Shown: piece by piece, positions 6,228-13,352 of the stretch
Numbering within the stretch: the stretch's first letter is position 1
Layout of the letters: every line of letters begins with the position of its first letter
DNA from: DATCJY01 sp036562565
GTDB lineage: Bacteria; Bacteroidota; Bacteroidia; Flavobacteriales_D; Sanyastnellaceae
Assembly (NCBI GenBank): GCA_036562565.1
Contig: DATCJY010000074.1
Location: 1 to 18,154 of the forward strand
DNA length: 18,154 nt
Direction: 5' to 3'
Program-made: the position numbers and the translations under genes
Notes under the pieces: generated by a model
Database searches by the model: none
What the model saw: only the letters and a program-made list of their open reading frames with translations
Told to the model about the DNA's origin: nothing

Positions 6228-9200
6228 ATGCATGAGATGTGTACAAGGACGGTTTGTGCCGTCGAATTTTCCCCTCGTTTTTTATGGCGTAAGTGGATGG
6301 GTGTAATTGCATTGATAATGTGTGCACCCTTTTTAGGTGTGAGTGATTTGTTAGCTCAACCTACGAACGATGATTGTGTCAACGCGATAGCGTTTCCTAT
6401 TTTGCCGGATGACTACACATGTGCTACGGTAACAGCAAACACGAATGGAGCCACAGGAACGAATGTTTCGACATGTAGTGGTAATGAAGATGATGATGTG
6501 TGGTTCACTTTTGTGATGCCAGAAGGTGTAGAGGCTATCCATTATATGATAACCAATATATCGGGTAATGCCGATCACATGATTCAAATATTGGATGCAT
6601 GTGATGGTAATAGCCTCGGTTGCTATGATCCGGAGACGGGTACCTTGACGGGGCTGACCGGAGGTAACACGTATTATATGAGAACATATACCTATGGTGG
6701 CGGTGTATATTCAGAGTATACGATCTGTTTGAAAATTCCGGGAGAAGCACCGGATAATGATGAATGTGTCAACGCGATTCCTTTTCCGGAAATTCCTGCT
6801 GATGGAAGCTGTGCATCGGTAACAGTTGAGACCAATGGGGCTACAGGTAGCTTGTCTTCAACTTGTTCCGGACAAGAGGACGATGATGTATGGTATATCT
6901 TCACTGTACCTGTTGGTACCAATTATGTCAATTATCAAATAACAACCAACAATGGTAACGCAGATCACATGATACAGGTTATGGATGCGTGTGATGGCAA
7001 CAGCTTGGGATGTTATGATCCCGAAAGTGGAGTCCTTACAGGATTGGTGGGAGGTCAGACTTATTACCTGCGCACCTATACCTATGGTGCCGGGCAATTT
7101 TCTAACTATACAATTTGTTTGACAGCCGCTGATCCGGCTCCGGAGAATGATGATTGTGCGAATGCGATTGCTATTCCTGAACTCCCAACCGATGGTTCAT
7201 GCGTAAATGTAGTGGTAAGCACTACCGGAGCGGGCGGTTCGTTATCGCCTACTTGTAATGGTGCAGAGGATGATGATGTGTGGTACACCTTCACTGTACC
7301 TGTCGGTTATAACTCTGTTCTTTATACCAATACTTCTATAAGCGGCAATGGAGACCGCATGTTGCAAGTTCTTGATGCTTGCAATGGAACAAGTTTAGGA
7401 TGTTACGATCCAGAGAGTGGCACATTAAGTGGGCTTACCGGAGGTAATACCTATTATTTGCGCGTTTACACTTATTCAAGTGGAGTGTTCACGGAGTTTG
7501 AATTGTGCTTGCGACTTCCTCCACCACCTCCGACAAATGATAATTGTGCTGATGCTATTCCTTTCCCGGAAATACCTGATGATGGTACATGTGTATCTGT
7601 TAATGTGAATACTTATGGTGCAACTCCAAGTGGTGGTTCGTCCTGTAGTGGTAATGCCGATGATGATGTTTGGTATTCTTTCGTAGTGCCTGAGGGATAT
7701 ACTCAGCTCATTTATACAATGACAAACATTAGCGGTAACGCTGATCACATGATTCAGGTAATGTCGGCTTGTGGTGGAACAAGTTTAGGTTGCTACGATC
7801 CTGAATCTGGAATTTTATCGGGCTTAACCGGTGGTCAGACTTATTTGATGCGTACTTATACCTATGGTAACAATGTTGTTTCCAATTATACCATTTGTTT
7901 AAATGTTCCGCCACCACCTCCTGCAAATGACTTGTGCGAAAACGCTATTGCATTCCCAACTATTGAGAACAATGGTGAATGTGCAAGTGTCATCGCAAAT
8001 ACAAATGGTGCAACAGGTAGTGCAGTTCCGACATGTTCAGGTGATGAAGACGATGATGTGTGGTTCACTTTCGTTATGCCTGAAGGAGTCAACTATTTGT
8101 TGTATGAGATTACCGGTATCTCTGGAGCTACAAGCTATGGAATTGAAATATTGACAGCCTGCAATGGAGCAAATGTGTTGTGTAGGACAGGTACCAGTGG
8201 CGTATTGAGTGGTTTGACGGGCGGTGAGACATATTTTATGCGAACCTATACCACAGGAACAGGAGTGTTCTCTGAATATACCATTTGTCTAAAAACACCT
8301 CCTGCCCCACCTGTGAATGACGAATGTGTGAATGCGATTGCTTTCCCTGAAATTCCGTTGAATGGAGACTGTGCTTCTGTGCTGGTAAGCACCCATGGAG
8401 CAAGTTTCTCAACCGGTCATGCGTCTTGCAATGGCAATCCGGATGATGATGTATGGTATTCATTTGTCGTTCCTGAAGGTCATACCACTGTAATGTATGG
8501 TATGTCAACGGTAACCGGTACTACTGACCACATGGTGCAATTGTTTGATGCATGCGGAGGCAACAGCTTGTTCTGTTTTGATCCGGAGTCCGGTTCGTTT
8601 ACAGGCTTGACACCGGGAGCTACTTACTATTTGCGCACCTATACCTATGGACAGGCAATATTTGGTGAGTATTACATATGTCTTGCTGTGATTCCTCCGG
8701 TTGTCACAAATGATGAACCATGTACTGCTATAGAATTACCGGTATCGGGTTCATGCAACTTTGTTACTACATCTAACTCAGGAGCAACCAACAGTGCCGG
8801 CCCCAATATTCCGTCTCCGGGTTGTGCCAATTATCAAGGAGGAGATGTTTGGTTCGTTGTTACAGTACCGGCTAACGGTCATGTGATCATCGATGCAATG
8901 AACTATACAATTTATGATGCCGGTATGGCGATATACTCAGGAGATGCGTGTGACGGACCGCTTACGTTGTTGGAATGTGATGATGACGATAGTGATTATG
9001 GCAACATGCCACGAATAGAAAGAGATGATTTGGTTCCGGGTTCATTGCTTTACATCCGATTCTGGGAGTATGGAAATGATTTGGTAGGTACGTTTGGTGT
9101 TTGCGTTACCAGTCCTTGTTCTGCTCCAATCAATGTAAGTGCACAAGGTGTTTCCAATACCGTAACGGCAACTTGGGACAGTGTTGGAGAAGGTATTACT

Positions 9201-10112
9201 TATAATTGGGAGTTGCGTGTGTCCGGTGAACCTGGCAGTGGTGAAGAAGGTTTGATAGACAGTGGAACAACAGCTGAAGATGTTACCTCTATTACAGTTT
9301 CTGATTTGGATTTCATGACTACTTATTATTTCTATATCAGTTCCAACTGTGAAGAGAATGTGACGAGCGAATGGTCTCAGGCCTATCAGGCAACAACCGA
9401 AGTGTTGATTGGTTGTACAGATCCTTCAGCATGTAACTATAATCCGGATGCCATGGCCGATGACGGCTCATGTGTTGATGAACCTGTATTGATGTATGAA
9501 GATGCTGACGGTGATGGATACGGTAATCCGGATGCAGCTGCAGAGGTATGCGGTGATACAACCGGGTATGTGATGAACAGCGATGACTGTGATGATACCG
9601 ATGCGTCTGTGTGGCAGGCTACACCGATTAACGTGACACTTGATTTGCCAATCAATACAATCTGTGATAATGCGGCTCCATTTACCCTTACCGGAGGCTC
9701 TCCTGCTAACGGTGTGTGGAGTGGGACAGCGGTAAGCAATGGTCAATTCAATCCGTCAGGTCTTGCTCCGCAGTCATATACCATTACCTATACAGTAGAA
9801 GGTGATGGCGCATGTAATACCACCGGTTCTGCAACTGATGTGATTGTAGTGGACGATTGTTCCGGTGTTGATGAAAACAGTCCGGCAGCTATTCAGATAT
9901 TCCCTACTCAAGTAGTGGATAAAGTAACAGTAGTTGGAGCGAACCTCATCGATGCAGAAGTATATGATATCAGCGGTCGACATGTGAAGACTGTTTCACT
10001 TCAAAGCAGTTTGGTGATTGATGTAACGGACATGACAAGTGGTCTTTATGTAGTCAAAGTGCGTTCATTAGAGTCACATGCCGTTTTCAAAATTGAAAAG
10101 GTCAATAGATAA
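6228..10112 (+). CDS. Giant secreted repeat protein with T9SS C-terminal sorting domain
   Basis: The 1294-residue product has a long signal peptide: basic n-region with RFLWRKW, hydrophobic core from about residue 25 to 38, end near LLAQ (44). Residues 47-827 are six tandem units, five of exactly 130 residues and the sixth of 131, each running from N-D-x-C to the next. Each keeps six cysteines (in unit 1: 50, 65, 83, 125, 132, 167), DDDVWxxF, a GLTGGxTYYxRTYTYG-like strand and YTICL, resembling PPC-like beta-sandwich domains. A diverged seventh copy covers 828-963. Then follow a fibronectin type III-like domain (964-1060), the motif GCTDPSACNYNPDA-DDGSC (1062-1082), a MopE-like acidic metal-binding motif (YEDADGDGYG to DCDDTDASVW, 1090-1129), an Ig-like domain with CDNAAPFTLTGGSP (1146-1211), and a T9SS type A sorting domain (about 1213-1294: IFPTQ, VYDISGRHVK, MTSGLYVVKV). 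It is probably exported and cell-surface anchored or released; adhesion is a guess. The second in-frame methionine (24) would lose the basic n-region, so ATG 6228 is preferred. Confidence 0.93.
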   Translation: MHEMCTRTVCAVEFSPRFLWRKWMGVIALIMCAPFLGVSDLLAQPTNDDCVNAIAFPILPDDYTCATVTANTNGATGTNVSTCSGNEDDDVWFTFVMPEGVEAIHYMITNISGNADHMIQILDACDGNSLGCYDPETGTLTGLTGGNTYYMRTYTYGGGVYSEYTICLKIPGEAPDNDECVNAIPFPEIPADGSCASVTVETNGATGSLSSTCSGQEDDDVWYIFTVPVGTNYVNYQITTNNGNADHMIQVMDACDGNSLGCYDPESGVLTGLVGGQTYYLRTYTYGAGQFSNYTICLTAADPAPENDDCANAIAIPELPTDGSCVNVVVSTTGAGGSLSPTCNGAEDDDVWYTFTVPVGYNSVLYTNTSISGNGDRMLQVLDACNGTSLGCYDPESGTLSGLTGGNTYYLRVYTYSSGVFTEFELCLRLPPPPPTNDNCADAIPFPEIPDDGTCVSVNVNTYGATPSGGSSCSGNADDDVWYSFVVPEGYTQLIYTMTNISGNADHMIQVMSACGGTSLGCYDPESGILSGLTGGQTYLMRTYTYGNNVVSNYTICLNVPPPPPANDLCENAIAFPTIENNGECASVIANTNGATGSAVPTCSGDEDDDVWFTFVMPEGVNYLLYEITGISGATSYGIEILTACNGANVLCRTGTSGVLSGLTGGETYFMRTYTTGTGVFSEYTICLKTPPAPPVNDECVNAIAFPEIPLNGDCASVLVSTHGASFSTGHASCNGNPDDDVWYSFVVPEGHTTVMYGMSTVTGTTDHMVQLFDACGGNSLFCFDPESGSFTGLTPGATYYLRTYTYGQAIFGEYYICLAVIPPVVTNDEPCTAIELPVSGSCNFVTTSNSGATNSAGPNIPSPGCANYQGGDVWFVVTVPANGHVIIDAMNYTIYDAGMAIYSGDACDGPLTLLECDDDDSDYGNMPRIERDDLVPGSLLYIRFWEYGNDLVGTFGVCVTSPCSAPINVSAQGVSNTVTATWDSVGEGITYNWELRVSGEPGSGEEGLIDSGTTAEDVTSITVSDLDFMTTYYFYISSNCEENVTSEWSQAYQATTEVLIGCTDPSACNYNPDAMADDGSCVDEPVLMYEDADGDGYGNPDAAAEVCGDTTGYVMNSDDCDDTDASVWQATPINVTLDLPINTICDNAAPFTLTGGSPANGVWSGTAVSNGQFNPSGLAPQSYTITYTVEGDGACNTTGSATDVIVVDDCSGVDENSPAAIQIFPTQVVDKVTVVGANLIDAEVYDISGRHVKTVSLQSSLVIDVTDMTSGLYVVKVRSLESHAVFKIEKVNR
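6366..8708 (+). repeat. Six tandem 390-base coding repeats (130-residue cysteine-rich units)
   Basis: Unit boundaries by protein alignment are 6366-6755, 6756-7145, 7146-7535, 7536-7925, 7926-8315 and 8316-8708; the last has one extra codon near the third cysteine. A related but diverged seventh unit follows at 8709-9116. The units are much closer in protein than in DNA: the block encoding CYDPESG (CYDPETG in unit 1) uses different codons in units 1 to 4, including a switch between AGT and TCT serine codons. They therefore look like old duplications kept by selection rather than recent copies. Confidence 0.92.
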
Positions 10113-10143
10113 AATGTGTTGAGAGGCTGAATGCCTATAGAGC

Positions 10144-10176
10144 AAAAAAGGCTATCCAATACGGATAGCCTTTTTT
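10144..10176. terminator. Bidirectional rho-independent terminator
   Basis: AAAAAAGGCTATCC (10144-10157) pairs perfectly with GGATAGCCTTTTTT (10163-10176) around the loop AATAC. The GC-rich part is 8 base pairs and a run of six T follows on either strand. It lies 31 bases after the stop of the giant protein gene and 38 bases after the stop of the convergent hydrolase gene, so it serves both. Confidence 0.93.
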
Positions 10177-10214
10177 CATTTATGAAAGTTCAGATTATTC
10201 AGTTGTGAGAGCTA

Positions 10215-10976
10215 TTAAATTCCTTTTTTGTTCAACCATTCAGTGAGGATGGCATTGAACTCTTCAGGGTGTTCCATCATGGCTGCGTGGCCGCATTTGT
10301 CAATCCAGTAGAGTTCTGAGTTCGGCATCAGTTGATGAAATTCCTCAGCGACTTCCGGAGGGGTGATGGTGTCGTTTTTACCCCAGATGATGCAAGTGGG
10401 CATCGTCATCTTCGGAAGGTCATTGGCCATGTTGTGGCGGATGGCTGATTTTGCAAGTGCAAGGATGCGCAGCACACGGTTGCGGTCATTCACTATTGCA
10501 AAGCAATCATCTACCAACTCATCGGTTGCGTTCTTAGGGTCATAGAAAGTAACTGCCACTTTTTGACGGATAAACTCTTTGTCCTCACGTCTTGGGAAAC
10601 TTGTTCCGAAAGCATTTTCATACAAACCAGAGCTTCCTGTGAGAATCAAAGCGTTTACTTTTTCAGGATGTTCCTTGGTATAAATCAATGCTACATGTCC
10701 TCCAAGGGAGTTGCCCAATAGATTCACCTTATCCCACTTTTTGTAGTTGATAAAGTCTCTGAGAAATTGAGCGATTGATTTCACACCTGTATTGAGCACA
10801 GGAAGAGAATACAACGGCAGCATAGGGATTACCACTTTATAGGATTTGGAGAAGTGTGCCACTACATCTCTGAAATTGCTCAATGCACCAAATAAACCGT
10901 GCAACAGGATTAGGGGCTTGCCTTCACCTTCTTCGATATAACTAAAACCGTTTTCTTCTTTAAGCTGATAATCCAT
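10215..10976 (-). CDS. Alpha/beta-hydrolase fold protein
   Basis: The 253-residue protein has the complete alpha/beta-hydrolase signature. The oxyanion-loop motif LLHGLFG is at residues 24-30 and the nucleophile elbow GNSLGG has Ser90. The acid is probably Asp202 in IIWGKNDTITP and the base His230 in DKCGHAAMMEHP. The region 118-180 forms the expected cap. It lacks a signal peptide, so it is cytoplasmic. Style is closest to MhpC/BphD-type C-C hydrolases and small esterases of about 250-280 residues, but the substrate cannot be read from the sequence. The gene stands alone, convergent to the giant protein gene and divergent from mraZ. Start ATG 10976 gives a normal N-terminus. Confidence 0.9.
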   Translation of the reverse strand: MDYQLKEENGFSYIEEGEGKPLILLHGLFGALSNFRDVVAHFSKSYKVVIPMLPLYSLPVLNTGVKSIAQFLRDFINYKKWDKVNLLGNSLGGHVALIYTKEHPEKVNALILTGSSGLYENAFGTSFPRREDKEFIRQKVAVTFYDPKNATDELVDDCFAIVNDRNRVLRILALAKSAIRHNMANDLPKMTMPTCIIWGKNDTITPPEVAEEFHQLMPNSELYWIDKCGHAAMMEHPEEFNAILTEWLNKKGI

Positions 10977-11266
10977 ATAACTGATGAGTTAGCCTTATAT
11001 GTACCGCGAATGTATGGAAATTCATTGGGTGAAAACAGCGGTTGTCGCTTCGTTATTCAATACCGGACGTTGGTTACTTCTTAACCGCTTCGTTGCAAGA
11101 CGGTTGTTTGTGCACTTGGTCTCTTGCAGTTTTTGAGTCCTGCTCCGTGTTACCCTGAGCGAAAATCTGATAAGAAAAAAATCTCCACTTCTCAACAATT
11201 GCCTTTTGGTAATCTCTTTCAATCAGACCTGAAATGGGGGTGAAAATGCATATTTGTTGAAAATTC

Positions 11267-11285
11267 TACCACAATTTACCACCAC
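11267..11285 (-). promoter_or_regulatory. Upstream MraZ-like box pair (inverted orientation)
   Basis: TACCAC occurs at 11267-11272 and 11277-11282, which on the minus strand reads GTGGTA-N4-GTGGTA, the same 10-base-period direct repeat as the pair next to mraZ but in the opposite orientation. A further ACCAC at 11281-11285 overlaps. It could let MraZ bind at a distance from the promoter or act on minus-strand transcription. The assignment rests on similarity to the proximal pair. Confidence 0.45.
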
Positions 11286-11399
11286 GAAAAATCGGGGTTT
11301 TTATTCTTTGTATTGTCTTGTAAAATAGTGTGTTGGGTTCTTGGTTTTGGCGTTTTATGAAATTGCAACTTATTAACTTTTAAGCAAATTGACTTATTT

Positions 11400-11417
11400 G
11401 TGGTAAAAAGTGGTAAA
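11400..11417 (+). promoter_or_regulatory. Proximal MraZ-like operator boxes
   Basis: GTGGTAAA occurs at 11400-11407 and again at 11410-11417, a direct repeat with a 10-base period ending 34 bases before the mraZ start; a degenerate third TG follows at 11421. Known MraZ sites are TGGGN repeats spaced by 5 bases (period 10) in E. coli and AAAGTGG-type repeats in mollicutes. AAAGTGG is present here at 11407-11413. Position, period and core all fit autoregulation of the cluster by MraZ. Confidence 0.6.
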
Positions 11418-11451
11418 TGTTGTCTATTTTCGTCCCCATCAACGCAGATAG

Positions 11452-11946
11452 ATGCTCAAGCTCCTAGGTGAATACCCCGTTAAGCTGGACAACAAGGGAA
11501 GATTGTTGTTCCCTGCCAAGCTGCGCAAGGCTTTGGAAGGGGTGATTCATGCTGGTTTGGTGATTAACCGGGATATCTACAACAAGTGTTTGGTGTTGTA
11601 TCCGCAGCCTACCTGGGAGCGCACAGCCGCTGATTTGGATGCGCTCAATCCCTATAGCCGCAAGCATCAGGAGTTCGTTCGTTTCTTCTTGAATGGTGCT
11701 ACCGAGTTGGAGTTGGATGGAGTGGGGCGTTTGAATATCCCATCCCATTTGTTGGCTTATGCGGGTATCGATCTTAAGAAGAGCAATGAGGTAATTGTCT
11801 GCGGTATGGGGCAGAAAATTGAAATCTGGAGCAAAGAAGTCCGCGATGAAAAGATGGAGAATCCGGATTTCAACTTCGAAGAGCTTGCTGAAGAAGTTCA
11901 GCGCGATATCAGAAGTATTAAAGGAAAAAATGCACCGGAGCTCTAA
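11452..11946 (+). CDS. mraZ: MraZ, transcriptional regulator of the division/cell-wall cluster
   Basis: The 164-residue protein has the two SpoVT/AbrB-like half-domains of MraZ: GEYPVKLDNKGRLLFPAKLR (residues 6-25) and ELDGVGRLNIPSHLL (about 87-101), each with the family D-x-x-x-R motif. The C-terminal tail after about residue 125 is charged and somewhat longer than in E. coli (152 residues). MraZ forms ring oligomers, binds short direct repeats in front of its own gene and represses the dcw operon in E. coli. Candidate boxes lie 35-52 bases upstream here. ATG 11452 is the first gene of the cluster; rsmH follows after 29 bases. Confidence 0.95.
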   Translation: MLKLLGEYPVKLDNKGRLLFPAKLRKALEGVIHAGLVINRDIYNKCLVLYPQPTWERTAADLDALNPYSRKHQEFVRFFLNGATELELDGVGRLNIPSHLLAYAGIDLKKSNEVIVCGMGQKIEIWSKEVRDEKMENPDFNFEELAEEVQRDIRSIKGKNAPEL

Positions 11947-11975
11947 GGAGTACGGGTGTTTGAAAATAAAAATGT

Positions 11976-12902
11976 ATGGCCGCAATGAATAAAGCAGAAG
12001 GATATCACCAACCTGTACTTCTGATGGAAGCGGTAGATGCATTGAACATAAAACCTAACGGGATTTATGTGGATGTAACCTTCGGTGGAGGTGGACACTC
12101 GAGGGAAATTTTGAAAAGACTGGATAAGGGCGGAAGGCTGATTGCATTTGATCAAGATCCGGATGCAAAGCGCAATGCTATCGATGATGAGCGCTTCACT
12201 TTGATAGACCAAAACTTCGGTGATATGAAGAATTGGTTGCGTCTGATTAAGGTGACCAAAGTGGATGGAGTGTTGGCAGATCTTGGTGTGAGCAGTCATC
12301 AATTCGATAGCGAAGAGCGTGGTTTTTCCATACGCTTTGATGCTCCTCTGGATATGCGCATGGATCAATTCCGCAAACAAACTGCTGCAGATGTAGTGAA
12401 CAACTATACCGAAGAGCAGTTGGTGCAAGTGATGCGGCAATACGGTGAAGTGGACAATGCTAAAGGTATTGTGCGGAGCATCATGAATGCGCGTCCGATT
12501 GCAACAAGCGGTGAATTGAAGCAAGCGCTGCAACGTCACCTTGTGAGAGGCAGAGAGCATAAAATTCTTGCTCAAGTGTTTCAAGCCTTGCGCATCGAAG
12601 TAAATGAGGAGTTGCAAATGTTGAAGAACATGTTGCAGCAAAGCGCGGAATTGCTCAATCCGGACGGACGATTGGTGGTAATCAGTTATCACTCGTTGGA
12701 GGACCGATTGGTAAAAGACTTTATGCGCTCTGGGAACTTCGAAGGGGAAAGCCGCAAAGATTTTTTCGGTAACCTCATTCGCCCATTAAAACCCTTGTCC
12801 GGGAAGCCAGTGCTTCCAACAGAAGAAGAAGTTAGCCGCAACAACAGAGCACGTAGTGCCAAGATGCGGATTGCTATAAAACTAGGTGTGGAGAGTAACT
12901 AA
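11976..12902 (+). CDS. rsmH: RsmH, 16S rRNA (cytosine-N4)-methyltransferase
   Basis: The 308-residue enzyme N4-methylates cytosine 1402 (E. coli numbering) in the ribosomal decoding centre. The N-terminal HQPVLLMEAVDAL is the family start block. The SAM-binding loop is DVTFGGGGHS (residues 33-42), with the acidic end of strand 2 in IAFDQDPDA. DGVLADLGVSSHQFD and the C-terminal ISYHSLEDRLVK are specific to RsmH, and the helical insert typical of the family is present. Start ATG 11976 is used, although an in-frame ATG three codons later (11985) is equally possible. It is the second gene of the dcw cluster; ftsL follows after 31 bases. Confidence 0.96.
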   Translation: MAAMNKAEGYHQPVLLMEAVDALNIKPNGIYVDVTFGGGGHSREILKRLDKGGRLIAFDQDPDAKRNAIDDERFTLIDQNFGDMKNWLRLIKVTKVDGVLADLGVSSHQFDSEERGFSIRFDAPLDMRMDQFRKQTAADVVNNYTEEQLVQVMRQYGEVDNAKGIVRSIMNARPIATSGELKQALQRHLVRGREHKILAQVFQALRIEVNEELQMLKNMLQQSAELLNPDGRLVVISYHSLEDRLVKDFMRSGNFEGESRKDFFGNLIRPLKPLSGKPVLPTEEEVSRNNRARSAKMRIAIKLGVESN

Positions 12903-12910
12903 CTCCACAC
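12886..12910 (+). repeat. Hairpin across the rsmH stop codon
   Basis: GTGTGGAG (12886-12893) is complementary to CTCCACAC (12903-12910), with the stop TAA 12900-12902 in the 9-base loop. There is no T run, so it is not an intrinsic terminator; it may stabilise or process the mRNA between rsmH and ftsL, or be chance. Confidence 0.45.
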
Positions 12911-12933
12911 TTGGAACTAAGTGAAATAAACAA

Positions 12934-13344
12934 ATGAATTTCTACAAAGAAGAACCAAAAACAAGGGAAGGGTCTGCTCCTGCTCCAAAGAAAAAGAATG
13001 GTTTGGCCGGTAAGGGCAAATTCATTCAACGCGTTCTCAGTGGCGATTTTCTAGCCAAAGAAGGACTTGTGCAACACATGCCCTTCATTGCCTTCTTGGT
13101 GGTTTTGTTTTTGCTCAACATCGGTCTTGTTTACTACTTCGAAAATACAGCTCGTGAAAAAGTGCGCATGCAGAATGAACTCAATGAAACACGAGCGCTT
13201 TACAACACCACAATGAGTCGCTTGGAAACAAGCAAACGACAAAGCAATGTGGCGCAAAGCATACGTGATATGGGCTTGAAAGAATTGCGCACTCCGCCTC
13301 AAATCATCGATGTAGAACCAGGTTTTTTTGATAAAAAGAATTAG
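12934..13344 (+). CDS. ftsL: FtsL-like cell-division protein
   Basis: This 136-residue protein has the FtsL layout: a basic cytoplasmic N-terminus (about 1-48, with KKKNG and GKGK), one membrane helix (about 49-68, IAFLVVLFLLNIGLVYYF), and a periplasmic heptad-like coiled coil (about 70-105, AREKVRMQNELNETRALYN). It ends with SIRDMGLKELRTPPQIIDV, a typical C-terminal turn of Bacteroidota FtsL-like proteins. FtsL forms the FtsQLB complex that activates septal peptidoglycan synthesis. Sequence conservation in the family is weak, so the call rests on topology and on its place between rsmH and ftsI, where ftsL is always found. The extended N-terminal cytoplasmic part is longer than in E. coli. 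Confidence 0.85.
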   Translation: MNFYKEEPKTREGSAPAPKKKNGLAGKGKFIQRVLSGDFLAKEGLVQHMPFIAFLVVLFLLNIGLVYYFENTAREKVRMQNELNETRALYNTTMSRLETSKRQSNVAQSIRDMGLKELRTPPQIIDVEPGFFDKKN

Positions 13345-13352
13345 TCATTGCC

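Larger units (their letters stand above)
10977..11451. other. 475-base intergenic region upstream of the dcw cluster
   Basis: The part next to the hydrolase (10977-11260) shows no gene or clear element; a 9-base repeat CGCTTCGTT at 11046 and 11086 is probably chance. The part near mraZ becomes AT-rich and holds two GTGGTA repeat pairs (listed separately). A weak Bacteroidota-like promoter lies between them: TTTG 11346-11349, a 24-base spacer, TAACTTTT 11374-11381; the spacer is slightly longer than usual. Confidence 0.6.

Noticed and set aside
6366..8708. Regular spacing that might suggest a CRISPR or satellite array
   Set aside because: The 390-base period is a protein repeat in one open frame; the DNA copies differ widely and there are no short identical repeats with spacers.
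6351..9983. Many minus-strand open frames of 60-100 codons inside the giant protein gene
   Set aside because: They are opposite-strand shadows of a repetitive coding region, with no recognisable protein features and no own start context.
11022..11222. 66-codon minus-strand open frame between the hydrolase and mraZ
   Set aside because: It has low-complexity basic content, no recognisable motif and no conserved neighbour relation; it looks like chance in an intergenic region.
11464..12692. Minus-strand open frames of 192 and 249 codons over mraZ and rsmH
   Set aside because: They lie opposite two unmistakable conserved genes and their translations show no family motifs.
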